64,000 bases of DNA from Pasteurellaceae bacterium (GTDB lineage: Bacteria > Pseudomonadota > Gammaproteobacteria > Enterobacterales > Pasteurellaceae), in assembly GCA_900756155.1 (NCBI GenBank), contig CAAEJV010000003.1, forward strand, positions 1 through 64,000, in the 5' to 3' direction. A model generated the notes under the pieces. That model saw nothing but the letters and a program-made list of their open reading frames with translations. It made no database searches and was not told where the DNA came from. This document shows, in pieces, positions 26,371-34,958 of this stretch. Positions within the stretch are counted from its first letter, which is position 1. Every line of letters starts with the position of its first letter. The position numbers and the translations under genes are program-made.

Positions 26371-28743
26371 ATGGATCATTCAGTTCATAACAAGCTGGTT
26401 TCTTTTATCTGGAGCATTGCAGACGATTGTCTGCGCGATGTCTATGTACGCGGTAAATATCGTGATGTGATCTTGCCGATGTTTGTGCTTCGCCGTTTGG
26501 ATACCTTGCTTGAGCCAAGCAAAGAAGCGGTATTGGAAGAAGTACGCTTTCAAAAAGAAGAATTGGCATTCACCGAATTGGATGACCTTCCCCTTAAAAA
26601 AATTACCGGCCATGTTTTTTATAACACCTCAAAATGGACCTTGAAATCCCTCTATCAAACCGCCAACAATACGCCGCAGTATATGCTGGCCAATTTTGAA
26701 GAATATCTTGATGGTTTTAGTGCCAACGTGCAGGAAATTATCAACTGCTTCAAACTGCGTGAACAAATCCGCCACATGTCTCATAAAAATGTTTTGCTGA
26801 GTGTGTTGGAAAAATTTGTCTCCCCTTACATCAATCTTACCCCTAAAGAGCAACAAGACCCGGATGGCAACAAATTACCTGCCTTAAGCAATCTTGGCAT
26901 GGGCTATGTGTTTGAAGAACTGATCCGTAAATTTAACGAAGAAAACAACGAAGAAGCCGGTGAACACTTTACGCCACGCGAAGTGATTGAGCTGATGACG
27001 CATTTGGTCTTTGATCCGCTCAAAAACCAAATCCCGGCGATTATTACGATTTACGACCCTGCTTGCGGCAGTGGCGGTATGCTGACCGAATCACAAAATT
27101 TTATTGAACAAAAATATCCGCTGCCAGAATCGCAAGGCGAGCGTTCAATTTTCCTATTCGGTAAAGAAATCAACGACGAAACTTACGCCATCTGCAAATC
27201 CGACATGATGATTAAAGGCGACAACCCTGAAAACATCAAGGTCGGCTCCACCCTTGCTACCGACAGCTTCCAAGGCAATTACTTTGACTTCATGCTTTCC
27301 AATCCACCATACGGCAAAAGCTGGAGCAGCGACCAAGCTTATATTAAAGATGGCAATGATGTTATCGACAGCCGCTTTAAAGTCAGCTTGCCTGATTACT
27401 GGGGCAATGAAGAAACCCTCGATGCCACGCCACGCTCCAGCGATGGACAGTTGCTATTCCTAATGGAAATGGTCAGCAAAATGAAATCGCCGAATGACAA
27501 CAAAATCGGCAGCCGAATAGCCTCCGTACATAACGGCTCAAGCCTCTTTACCGGCGATGCAGGTTCGGGGGAAAGCAATATCCGTCGCCATATCATTGAG
27601 AACGATTTGCTGGAGGCCATCGTACAGCTGCCTAACAACCTGTTCTACAACACAGGCATTACCACCTATATTTGGTTGCTGTCCAACAACAAACCCGAAG
27701 CACGCAAAGGCAAAGTACAGCTGATTGATGCCAGCCTCTTATTCCGTAAGTTGCGTAAAAACCTCGGCGACAAAAACTGCGAATTCGCGCCGGAGCATAT
27801 TGCGGAGATTACCCAAAACTATCTTGATTTCAGTGCTAAAGCACGCGAAACCGACAGCCAAAATGAAGCGGTCGGCTTAGCCTCGCAGATTTTTGACAAT
27901 CAAGATTTCGGCTATTACAAAGTCACCATCGAACGCCCAGACCGTCGTTCTGCACAATTTACCGCAGAGAATATTGCGTCTTTACGTTTTGACAAAGCCC
28001 TGTTTGAGCCCATGCAATATCTTTATCAGCAACATGGCGAACACGTTTACAACGCCGAATTTTTAGCTAAAACCGAGCCAGAAATCAGCGCTTGGTGTGA
28101 GGCGCAAGGCATTGCCTTAAACAATAGAAACAAAGCCAAACTGCTGGATATTAAAACCTGGGAAAAAGCTGCCGCACTTTTTCAGACGGCCTCAACCTTG
28201 CTCGAACATTTCGGTTCAACCCAATTTGACGATTTCAACCAATTCAAACAAGCGGTCGAAAATGATTTGAAATCTGCAAAAATCACCCTTTCCGCCACAG
28301 AGAAAAAGGCCATTTTCAATGCCGTAAGCTGGTACAACGAAAATGCCGCTAAAGTGATTGCTAAAACACTCAAGCTCAAACCAAACGAATTAGATACCCT
28401 TTGCCAACACTACCAATGCCAAGCCGATGAGCTGGCAGACTTTGGCTATTACGCCACCGGCAAAGTAGGCGAATATCTCCAATACGAAACAAGCAGCGAC
28501 TTGCGAGACAGCGAATCCATACCGCTTAAACAAAATATCCACGACTATTTCAAAGCCGAAGTGCAGCCGCACATCAGCGAAGCGTGGCTGAATATGGAAA
28601 GCGTGAAAATCGGTTATGAAATCAGTTTCAACAAATACTTCTACCGCCATAAACCATTACGCAGCCTTGCAGAAGTAGCCCAAGATATTTTGGCGTTAGA
28701 AAAACAGGCTGATGGCTTGATTAGTGAAATTCTAGAGGCTTAA
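26371..28743 (+). CDS. hsdM: Type I restriction-modification methyltransferase subunit HsdM
   Basis: A 790-residue N6-adenine methyltransferase subunit. ATG 26371 is preferred to a GTG 12 bases upstream because GGGAATAA stands before the ATG. N-terminal HsdM_N helices are followed by the SAM-binding motif DPACGSGGM and the catalytic SNPPYG, plus EEAGEHFTPREVIELM. The protein is longer than E. coli HsdM (about 529) owing to a C-terminal extension, as in the larger HsdM subfamily. Codon use is richer in G+C than in neighbouring genes. It has no exact Haemophilus USS and contains a Neisseria uptake word (28181-28192), suggesting transfer. Confidence 0.95.
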   Translation: MDHSVHNKLVSFIWSIADDCLRDVYVRGKYRDVILPMFVLRRLDTLLEPSKEAVLEEVRFQKEELAFTELDDLPLKKITGHVFYNTSKWTLKSLYQTANNTPQYMLANFEEYLDGFSANVQEIINCFKLREQIRHMSHKNVLLSVLEKFVSPYINLTPKEQQDPDGNKLPALSNLGMGYVFEELIRKFNEENNEEAGEHFTPREVIELMTHLVFDPLKNQIPAIITIYDPACGSGGMLTESQNFIEQKYPLPESQGERSIFLFGKEINDETYAICKSDMMIKGDNPENIKVGSTLATDSFQGNYFDFMLSNPPYGKSWSSDQAYIKDGNDVIDSRFKVSLPDYWGNEETLDATPRSSDGQLLFLMEMVSKMKSPNDNKIGSRIASVHNGSSLFTGDAGSGESNIRRHIIENDLLEAIVQLPNNLFYNTGITTYIWLLSNNKPEARKGKVQLIDASLLFRKLRKNLGDKNCEFAPEHIAEITQNYLDFSAKARETDSQNEAVGLASQIFDNQDFGYYKVTIERPDRRSAQFTAENIASLRFDKALFEPMQYLYQQHGEHVYNAEFLAKTEPEISAWCEAQGIALNNRNKAKLLDIKTWEKAAALFQTASTLLEHFGSTQFDDFNQFKQAVENDLKSAKITLSATEKKAIFNAVSWYNENAAKVIAKTLKLKPNELDTLCQHYQCQADELADFGYYATGKVGEYLQYETSSDLRDSESIPLKQNIHDYFKAEVQPHISEAWLNMESVKIGYEISFNKYFYRHKPLRSLAEVAQDILALEKQADGLISEILEA
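28181..28192 (-). repeat. Neisseria DNA uptake sequence (AG-DUS) inside hsdM
   Basis: TTCAGACGGCCT is the exact complement of AGGCCGTCTGAA, the AG-DUS dialect of commensal Neisseria. It directly abuts GCCGCACTTT, one base off the complement of the Haemophilus USS core. Confidence 0.9.
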
Positions 28744-28758
28744 TGAAAAACAAACTAT

Positions 28759-28863
28759 TAAGCAAGTTTTAATAAGTCTTAAGCAAGGAAACTAAGAACA
28801 CTTAACTTATTGAAAAATAATATTTTTTATCTTTTAAGCAAGATTTAGCATGAAATAAGCAAG
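28759..28863 (+). repeat. Direct repeat A with four TAAGCAAG octamers
   Basis: Octamers start at 28759, 28780, 28835 and 28856 (steps 21, 55, 21). The 84 bp from 28780 match repeat B from 30354 at 75 of 84 positions. The last octamer continues into AAGGA, the ribosome site of the gene at 28872. It begins 16 bases after the hsdM stop. Confidence 0.93.
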
Positions 28864-28871
28864 GAATAATA

Positions 28872-30335
28872 ATGACAGAACCGCTTTCTAAAATTAACGG
28901 CATTATCACAAAAAATTATTTAGAGACGCAGCCAGAGAACCAATATTTTGAACGCAAAGGATTAGGAGAAAAAGACATCAAGCCAACTAAAATGGCAGAA
29001 GAATTAGTTGGAATGCTCAACGCTGATGGTGGAGTGTTGGCTTTTGGTGTGGCAGATAATGGCGAAATCCAAGACCTGAATAGCCTTGCCGAGCGATTAG
29101 ATGATTATCGGAAATTAGTTTTCGATTTTATTGCACCGCCTTGTCGAATTGAACTGGAAGAAATTCTGGTTGATGGAAAATTAGTTTTCTTATTCCACGT
29201 AGAGCAAGATTTAGAGCGCATTTATTGTCGTAAAGACAATGAAAATGTGTTCTTACGTGTAGCAGATAGTAATCGAGGCCCTCTCTCCAGAGAACAAATC
29301 AAAAATCTTGAATATGATAAAAATATCCGCCTATTTGAAGATGAAATAGTTCCTGATTTTAATGAAGAAGATTTAGATCAAGAATTATTAGAGCTATATA
29401 AAAAGAAAGTTAATTTTACCTCCGGTGATATCTTAGATTTGTTATACAAGCGAAATTTATTAACCAAAAAGGAAGGTAGTTATCAGTTTAAAAAATCAAC
29501 CATTTTACTCTTTTCCACCATGCCGGAACGTTACATTCCTTCAGCATCAGTCCGCTATGTTCGTTATGAAGGTACTGTAGCCAAAGTTGGTACTGAGCAT
29601 AATGTAATAAAAGACCAACGTTTTGAAAATAATATTCCAAGGCTAATTGAGGAGCTGACCTATTTTTTAAGAGCCTCTTTAAGAGATTATTACTTTCTTG
29701 ATATCAATCAAGGAAAATTTATCAAAGTACCGGAATATCCTGAAGAAGCTTGGTTAGAAGGTGTTGTAAATGCGCTTTGTCATCGTTCTTACAATGTTCA
29801 AGGTAATGTTATTTATATTAAACATTTCGATGATCGTCTTGAAATTAGTAATAGTGGCCCTCTTCCGGCTCAAGTCACCATTGAAAATATTAAAACAGAA
29901 CGATTTGCTCGGAATCCACGTATGGCACGAGTTTTAGAGGATCTCGGGTATGTCCGTCAGCTTAATGAAGGAGTTTCCCGTATTTATGAATCAATGGAAA
30001 AATCATTATTGGCAAAACCTGAATACAGAGAACAAAACAACAATGTTTATCTAACCTTACGCAACCGTGTTACCGCACATGAAAAAACGGTATCTACAGC
30101 CACTATGGTGCAGATTGAAAAAGAATGGACAAACTACAACGACACCCAAAAAGCCATTTTGCTTTATCTATTTACAAATGGTACGGCAATATTGTCAGAA
30201 TTGGTTGACTATACAAAAATCAACCAAAACTCGATCCGGGCGTACTTAAATGTGTTTATTCAGCAAGGTATTATTGAACGACAAAGTGTGAAACAGCGTG
30301 ACCCCAATGCCAAATATGCTTTTAGAAAAGATTAA
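28872..30335 (+). CDS. AlbA_2 (Schlafen-like) / GHKL-ATPase / winged-helix protein within hsd operon
   Basis: A 487-residue protein with three parts. Residues about 15-140 are an AlbA_2 nucleic-acid-binding domain (ENQYFERKG, AEELVGMLNADGGVLAFGV). Residues about 250-390 are a GHKL-type HATPase_c_4 region (EAWLEGVVNALCHRSYN, RLEISNSGPLPAQ, RNPRMARVLEDLGY). Residues about 415-487 are a winged helix (LVDYTKINQNSIRAYLN). Such proteins are annotated as RecG-like regulators; some occur near restriction systems. The gene splits hsdM from hsdS, is more AT-rich than hsdM and hsdR, and is bracketed by repeats A and B. Self-regulation through TAAGCAAG or a defence role is inference. Confidence 0.88.
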   Translation: MTEPLSKINGIITKNYLETQPENQYFERKGLGEKDIKPTKMAEELVGMLNADGGVLAFGVADNGEIQDLNSLAERLDDYRKLVFDFIAPPCRIELEEILVDGKLVFLFHVEQDLERIYCRKDNENVFLRVADSNRGPLSREQIKNLEYDKNIRLFEDEIVPDFNEEDLDQELLELYKKKVNFTSGDILDLLYKRNLLTKKEGSYQFKKSTILLFSTMPERYIPSASVRYVRYEGTVAKVGTEHNVIKDQRFENNIPRLIEELTYFLRASLRDYYFLDINQGKFIKVPEYPEEAWLEGVVNALCHRSYNVQGNVIYIKHFDDRLEISNSGPLPAQVTIENIKTERFARNPRMARVLEDLGYVRQLNEGVSRIYESMEKSLLAKPEYREQNNNVYLTLRNRVTAHEKTVSTATMVQIEKEWTNYNDTQKAILLYLFTNGTAILSELVDYTKINQNSIRAYLNVFIQQGIIERQSVKQRDPNAKYAFRKD

Positions 30336-30437
30336 GCAAGGTTTATCGCTTGCTAAGCAAGGAAATTAAGAATACTTAACACATTGAAAAACAATGTTTT
30401 TTATCTTTTAAGCAAGATTTGGTATGGAATAAGCAAG
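30333..30437 (+). repeat. Direct repeat B with four TAAGCAAG octamers
   Basis: Octamers start at 30333, 30354, 30409 and 30430, with the same 21, 55, 21 steps as repeat A. The first TAA is the stop codon of the preceding gene. It ends 70 bases before the hsdS start and is followed by a run of seven T's. Confidence 0.93.
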
Positions 30438-30506
30438 TTTTTTTATAGCTAAACGGATAATAAATTGCATTAATAAAAGCGGTCAGATTTTAAGGATTTT
30501 TTGCAA

Positions 30507-31739
30507 ATGAGACGATACGAGAGTTACAAAGATTCGGGTGTGGAATGGCTGGGGGAAGTGCCGAGCCATTGGGAACTTGGAAGGATTAGTACATATTTTA
30601 CTGAAAGACGAACCAAAGTATCAGATAAAGATTACCCTGCCTTATCAGTTACAAAATTAGGCGTTTTCCCACAATGGGAAAATGTTGCAAAAACAAATGA
30701 TGGCGATAATAGAAAATTAGCTAAAAAAGGTGACTTTGTTATTAACAGCCGCTCTGATAGAAAAGGCTCTAGTGGTATTGCCAAGCAAGATGGATCCGTT
30801 TCATTAATCAATATTGTTTTACAGCCTAAGAAAATAAATTCTGTTTATTCTGAGTATTTATTTAAGAGCTATAGCTTTATTGAAGAGTTTTATCGTGTAG
30901 GCCATGGTATTGTTGCGGATTTGTGGACCACCAGATTTGAGGATATAAAAAATTCTCTTATTATTTTTCCCCCTCTCTCCGAACAACAAAAAATCGCGCA
31001 ATTCCTAGACGATAAAATCGCCAAAATCGATCAGGCGGTGGATTTGGCGGAAAAACAGATTGCCCTGTTGAAAGAGCACAAGCAGATTCTGATTCAAAAT
31101 GCCGTAACCCGAGGTTTAAACCCTGATGTGCCGTTAAAAGATTCCGGTGTGGAATGGATAGGGCAAGTGCCGGAGCATTGGGAAGTGAAGAAATTAAAAT
31201 TTGTATTAACGTTAAGTAATAAGAAAGAAGAAAGTAAAAATTCTAATAAAAGATATATTGGTATGGAAAATATCGAATCATTTACAGGAAAAATTAATGA
31301 TATTCCTTTAATTGCAGAAGGTATTGCAAATTCATTTTATAAAGATGAAATTTTATTTGGAAAACTAAGGCCCTATTTAGCTAAATCATATTTAGCAGAT
31401 TTTGATGGAATCTGTTCCACAGAATTTTTGGTTTATCGCTCAACCAAAGTATTAAATAATCGTTTTGCATTAAATATTTTTCTTTCCTATGGTTTTATCG
31501 ATGCCGTAAATGCTTCTACTTATGGTTCAAAAATGCCTAGAGCTAATGCAGAATTTATATCTAATATGTTTTTAGCTATTCCGCCACTTTCCGAACAGAA
31601 ACAAATTATTGACTACTTAGACAAACAAACCGCTAAAATCGATCAAGCAATCGCATTAAAAACAGCTCATATTGAAAAGCTGAAAGAGTATAAAAGCGTA
31701 TTGATTAACGATGTGGTAACCGGCAAGGTGCGGGTATAA
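30507..31739 (+). CDS. hsdS: Type I restriction-modification specificity subunit HsdS
   Basis: A 410-residue specificity subunit from ATG 30507 (TAAGGA upstream; an in-frame TTG at 30501 is less likely). It has two target-recognition domains separated by conserved helices. Internal duplication is clear: YKDSGVEWLGEVPSHWE near the start and LKDSGVEWIGQVPEHWE near residue 212. PPLSEQQKIAQFLD and PPLSEQKQIIDYLD begin the two central/C-terminal helical spacers. It directs HsdM and HsdR to a bipartite DNA site that cannot be read from sequence. Confidence 0.95.
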   Translation: MRRYESYKDSGVEWLGEVPSHWELGRISTYFTERRTKVSDKDYPALSVTKLGVFPQWENVAKTNDGDNRKLAKKGDFVINSRSDRKGSSGIAKQDGSVSLINIVLQPKKINSVYSEYLFKSYSFIEEFYRVGHGIVADLWTTRFEDIKNSLIIFPPLSEQQKIAQFLDDKIAKIDQAVDLAEKQIALLKEHKQILIQNAVTRGLNPDVPLKDSGVEWIGQVPEHWEVKKLKFVLTLSNKKEESKNSNKRYIGMENIESFTGKINDIPLIAEGIANSFYKDEILFGKLRPYLAKSYLADFDGICSTEFLVYRSTKVLNNRFALNIFLSYGFIDAVNASTYGSKMPRANAEFISNMFLAIPPLSEQKQIIDYLDKQTAKIDQAIALKTAHIEKLKEYKSVLINDVVTGKVRV

Positions 31740-31841
31740 GGTGTGAAAAGTGCGTTCCCAAAATCCTATGGATTTTTGGATATTGGCGGCGCAACTTGGG
31801 CGTAATGAATAAATTTTAAAAAATTCACAAAAGGGTGAAAA

Positions 31842-34800
31842 ATGGTTTCAGGAACTAAGGAAAAAGATTTAGAAATTGCCATTGAAAAAGCTTTAACCGG
31901 CACTTGGCGTGAAAACAGCGAAAACCAGATTGGTGAACCAGAGGCTGAATACTTGCCACGCCATCATGGTTTTGAACTGGCATTTTCACAGGATTTTGAT
32001 GGGCAGTTTGCCATTGACACGCGTCTGTTTTGGCAATTCCTGCAAACCAGCCAAGAGGCAGAACTCACCCGTTTTCAACAGCTAAACCCAAACGACTGGC
32101 AACGTAAAATTCTAGAGCGGTTAGACCGCCAAATGAAGAAAAACGGCGTCTTGCACCTGCTGAAAAAAGGCTTGGATATTGATAGCGCTCATTTTGATTT
32201 GCTCTACCCCGTTCCGCTTGCAAGCAGTGGCGAAAAGGTCAAACAGCGTTTTGAACAAAATCTGTTTAGCTGTATGCGTCAAGTACCTTATTCCGCATCA
32301 AGCAATGAAACGGTGGATATTGTGCTGTTTGTCAATGGCTTGCCGATTATTACCCTTGAGCTGAAAAACCATTGGACAGGTCAGACGGCCATTGATGCCC
32401 AAAAACAATATCGCAACCGTGATTTAAGCCAAACGCTGTTTCATTTCGGGCGTTGTTTGGCGCATTTTGCCTTAGATACGGAAGAAGCTTATATGACCAC
32501 CAAATTGGCGGGGCCCGCTACGTTTTTCTTGCCGTTTAATTTGGGCAACAACTGCGGTAAGGGCAATCCGCCGAATCCAAACGGACACCGCACGTCGTAT
32601 TTATGGCAAGAGGTGTTCAGCAAAGCCAGCCTTGCCAATATTATTCAGCATTTTATGCGTTTAGATGGTTCAACAAAAGAGCCGCTGGAGAAACGCTCGC
32701 TCTTTTTCCCCCGCTATCATCAATTAGAGGTGGTGCGCCGTTTGATTGCTGATGTCAGCGAACAAGGCGTGGGCAAACGCTATCTGATTCAACACTCTGC
32801 CGGCTCGGGCAAATCTAATTCCATTACTTGGTTGGCGTATCAGTTGATTGAGGCTTATCCGCGCAATGAAAAGGCGGCAAACGGTAGAGAGGCAAACCGC
32901 CCGATTTTTGATTCGGTGATTGTCGTAACCGACCGTCGCTTGCTGGATAAGCAACTGCGCGACAATATCAAAGATTTTTCAGAAGTGAAAAACATTTTGG
33001 CGCCGGCGTTGAGTTCGGCAGAATTGCGCCAATCGCTTGAGCAGGGCAAAAAAATCATTATTACCACCATTCAAAAATTCCCGTTTATTGTGGATGGCAT
33101 TGCTGATTTAGGAGACAAACAATTTGCGGTGATTATTGATGAGGCGCACAGCTCACAATCTGGTTCGGCACACGACAATATGAACCGAGCCATCGGCAAA
33201 ACGGAAGACCTTGATGCCGAAGATGTGCAAGATTTGATTTTACAAGCCATGCAATCCCGCAAAATGCGCGGCAATGCGTCGTATTTTGCTTTCACCGCCA
33301 CACCGAAAAACAGCACTTTAGAAAAATTCGGCGAGAAACAGGCGGATGGTAAATTTAAGCCGTTCCACCTTTATTCCATGAAACAGGCGATTGAAGAAGG
33401 CTTTATTTTAGATGTGATCGCCAATTACACCACTTATAAAAGTTTTTATGAGATCACTAAATCGATTGAAGATAATCCGGAATTTGATAGTAAAAAGGCA
33501 CAAAGCCGTCTGAAAGCTTATGTGGAGCGTTCTCAACAAACGATTGATACTAAAGCGGAAGTGATGCTGGATCATTTTATCCAGCAAATCTTTAACCGTA
33601 AAAAACTCAAAGGCAAAGCCAAGGGAATGGTGGTAACGCAAAATATTGAAACCGCCATTCGCTATTTTCAGGCGTTAAACCGATTGCTGGCTGAGCGAGG
33701 CAATCCATTTAAAATTGCGATTGCGTTTTCAGGCAGTAAAGTGGTTGATGGCGTGGAATACACCGAAGCGGAAATGAATGGGTTTGCAGAAAGCGATACC
33801 AAAGAGTATTTCGATCAAGATGAGTATCGTTTGCTGGTGGTGGCCAATAAATATCTGACCGGTTTTGACCAGCCGAAATTGTGTGCGATGTATGTGGATA
33901 AGAAACTCTCCGGCGTACTTTGTGTGCAAGCTTTATCACGTTTAAATCGTAGTGCGAATAAGTTGGGTAAACGCACGGAAGATTTGTTTGTGTTGGATTT
34001 CTTTAACAGTGTTGAAGATATTCAGCAAGCATTTGAGCCGTTTTATACTTCTACGTCGTTGTCGCAAGCAACCGATGTCAATGTCTTGCATGATTTGAAA
34101 GATCAGTTGGATGAAACTGGCGTGTACGAACAATCGGAGGTCAACGACTTTACTGAAGGCTACTTTGCCAATAAAGACGCACAGCAATTAAGCAGTATCA
34201 TTGATGTGGCGGTTCAACGTTTCGATCATGAGTTGGCGCTTGAGCCAACCCAAAAAGTCGATTTTAAAATCAAGGCAAAACAGTTTTTAAAAATTTACGG
34301 GCAAATGGCCTCCATCATCAATTTTGAAAATATCGCTTGGGAAAAGCTTTATTGGTTCCTCAAATTCTTAGTACCAAAATTAAAAGTACAAGATCCGATG
34401 GATGAATTGGATGAAATTTTAGATGCTGTGGATTTAAGCTCTTACGGCTTGGCGCGCACCAAACTGAATTACAGCATTAAATTAGATGATGAAGAAACAG
34501 AGCTTGACCCACAAAATCCAAATCCACGCGGCACGCATGGTGAAGATAAAGAAAAAGATCCGATTGATGAAATTATTCGTGTCTTTAACGAAAGATGGTT
34601 TCAAGGCTGGAGCGCAACACCGGATGAACAACGGGTAAAATTTATCAATATTGCCGAGCGTATTCGTAGCCATAAAGACTTTGAGCAAAAATATCAAAAT
34701 AACCCGGATGTTCATACCCGTGAATTGGCTTTCCAAGCCATTTTGCGCGATGTAATGAGCGAACGCCACCGGGATGAACTAGAGCTATACAAACTTTTTG

Positions 34801-34862
34801 CGAAAGATGCTGCATTTAGAACCGCTTGGACGCAGAGTTTACAACGAGCTTTGGCTAGGTAG
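31842..34862 (+). CDS. hsdR: Type I restriction endonuclease subunit HsdR
   Basis: A 1006-residue translocating endonuclease. The N-terminal nuclease region has VDIVLFVNGLPIITLELK (the D...ExK core). The SF2 motor carries Walker A SAGSGKS, motif II IIDEAHSS, motif III AFTATPK and motif VI QALSRLNRS. A long C-terminal helical region binds the HsdM2S core. It is separated from hsdS by 102 bases containing a small stem. One exact Neisseria uptake decamer lies inside (33505-33514), and the gene ends at an inverted pair of such words. The frame is intact, so the system looks functional. Confidence 0.95.
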   Translation: MVSGTKEKDLEIAIEKALTGTWRENSENQIGEPEAEYLPRHHGFELAFSQDFDGQFAIDTRLFWQFLQTSQEAELTRFQQLNPNDWQRKILERLDRQMKKNGVLHLLKKGLDIDSAHFDLLYPVPLASSGEKVKQRFEQNLFSCMRQVPYSASSNETVDIVLFVNGLPIITLELKNHWTGQTAIDAQKQYRNRDLSQTLFHFGRCLAHFALDTEEAYMTTKLAGPATFFLPFNLGNNCGKGNPPNPNGHRTSYLWQEVFSKASLANIIQHFMRLDGSTKEPLEKRSLFFPRYHQLEVVRRLIADVSEQGVGKRYLIQHSAGSGKSNSITWLAYQLIEAYPRNEKAANGREANRPIFDSVIVVTDRRLLDKQLRDNIKDFSEVKNILAPALSSAELRQSLEQGKKIIITTIQKFPFIVDGIADLGDKQFAVIIDEAHSSQSGSAHDNMNRAIGKTEDLDAEDVQDLILQAMQSRKMRGNASYFAFTATPKNSTLEKFGEKQADGKFKPFHLYSMKQAIEEGFILDVIANYTTYKSFYEITKSIEDNPEFDSKKAQSRLKAYVERSQQTIDTKAEVMLDHFIQQIFNRKKLKGKAKGMVVTQNIETAIRYFQALNRLLAERGNPFKIAIAFSGSKVVDGVEYTEAEMNGFAESDTKEYFDQDEYRLLVVANKYLTGFDQPKLCAMYVDKKLSGVLCVQALSRLNRSANKLGKRTEDLFVLDFFNSVEDIQQAFEPFYTSTSLSQATDVNVLHDLKDQLDETGVYEQSEVNDFTEGYFANKDAQQLSSIIDVAVQRFDHELALEPTQKVDFKIKAKQFLKIYGQMASIINFENIAWEKLYWFLKFLVPKLKVQDPMDELDEILDAVDLSSYGLARTKLNYSIKLDDEETELDPQNPNPRGTHGEDKEKDPIDEIIRVFNERWFQGWSATPDEQRVKFINIAERIRSHKDFEQKYQNNPDVHTRELAFQAILRDVMSERHRDELELYKLFAKDAAFRTAWTQSLQRALAR
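33505..33514 (+). repeat. Neisseria DNA uptake sequence inside hsdR
   Basis: Exact decamer GCCGTCTGAA; the 12-base context AAGCCGTCTGAA is one base off the AG-DUS form. A 9 of 10 match (GTCAGACGGC) also lies at 32380-32389. Confidence 0.88.
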
Positions 34863-34864
34863 AA

Positions 34865-34904
34865 AAAAAGGCCGTCTGAACGATTGGGTTTCAGACGGCC
34901 TTTT
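34865..34904 (+). terminator. Inverted Neisseria DUS pair as terminator of hsdR
   Basis: AGGCCGTCTGAA (34869-34880) and its exact complement (34890-34901) form a 12-bp stem, extended by A's and T's, with loop CGATTGGGT. Paired DUS terminators are characteristic of Neisseria genomes. It lies between convergent hsdR and the gene at 34959. Confidence 0.95.
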
Positions 34905-34958
34905 GTTTTAGTCTTAAAACAGCACACATATAAGTGCGGTCGTTTTTTGAGTGTTTTT

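Noticed and set aside
28759..30437. CRISPR-like reading of the TAAGCAAG repeats
   Set aside because: The repeat unit is only 8 bp, spacing alternates 21 and 55 bp, there are two separated blocks around a gene, and no cas gene is present.
31740..31760. USS between hsdS and hsdR
   Set aside because: The word reads AAGTGCGTT, one base off the core, so it is not an exact USS.
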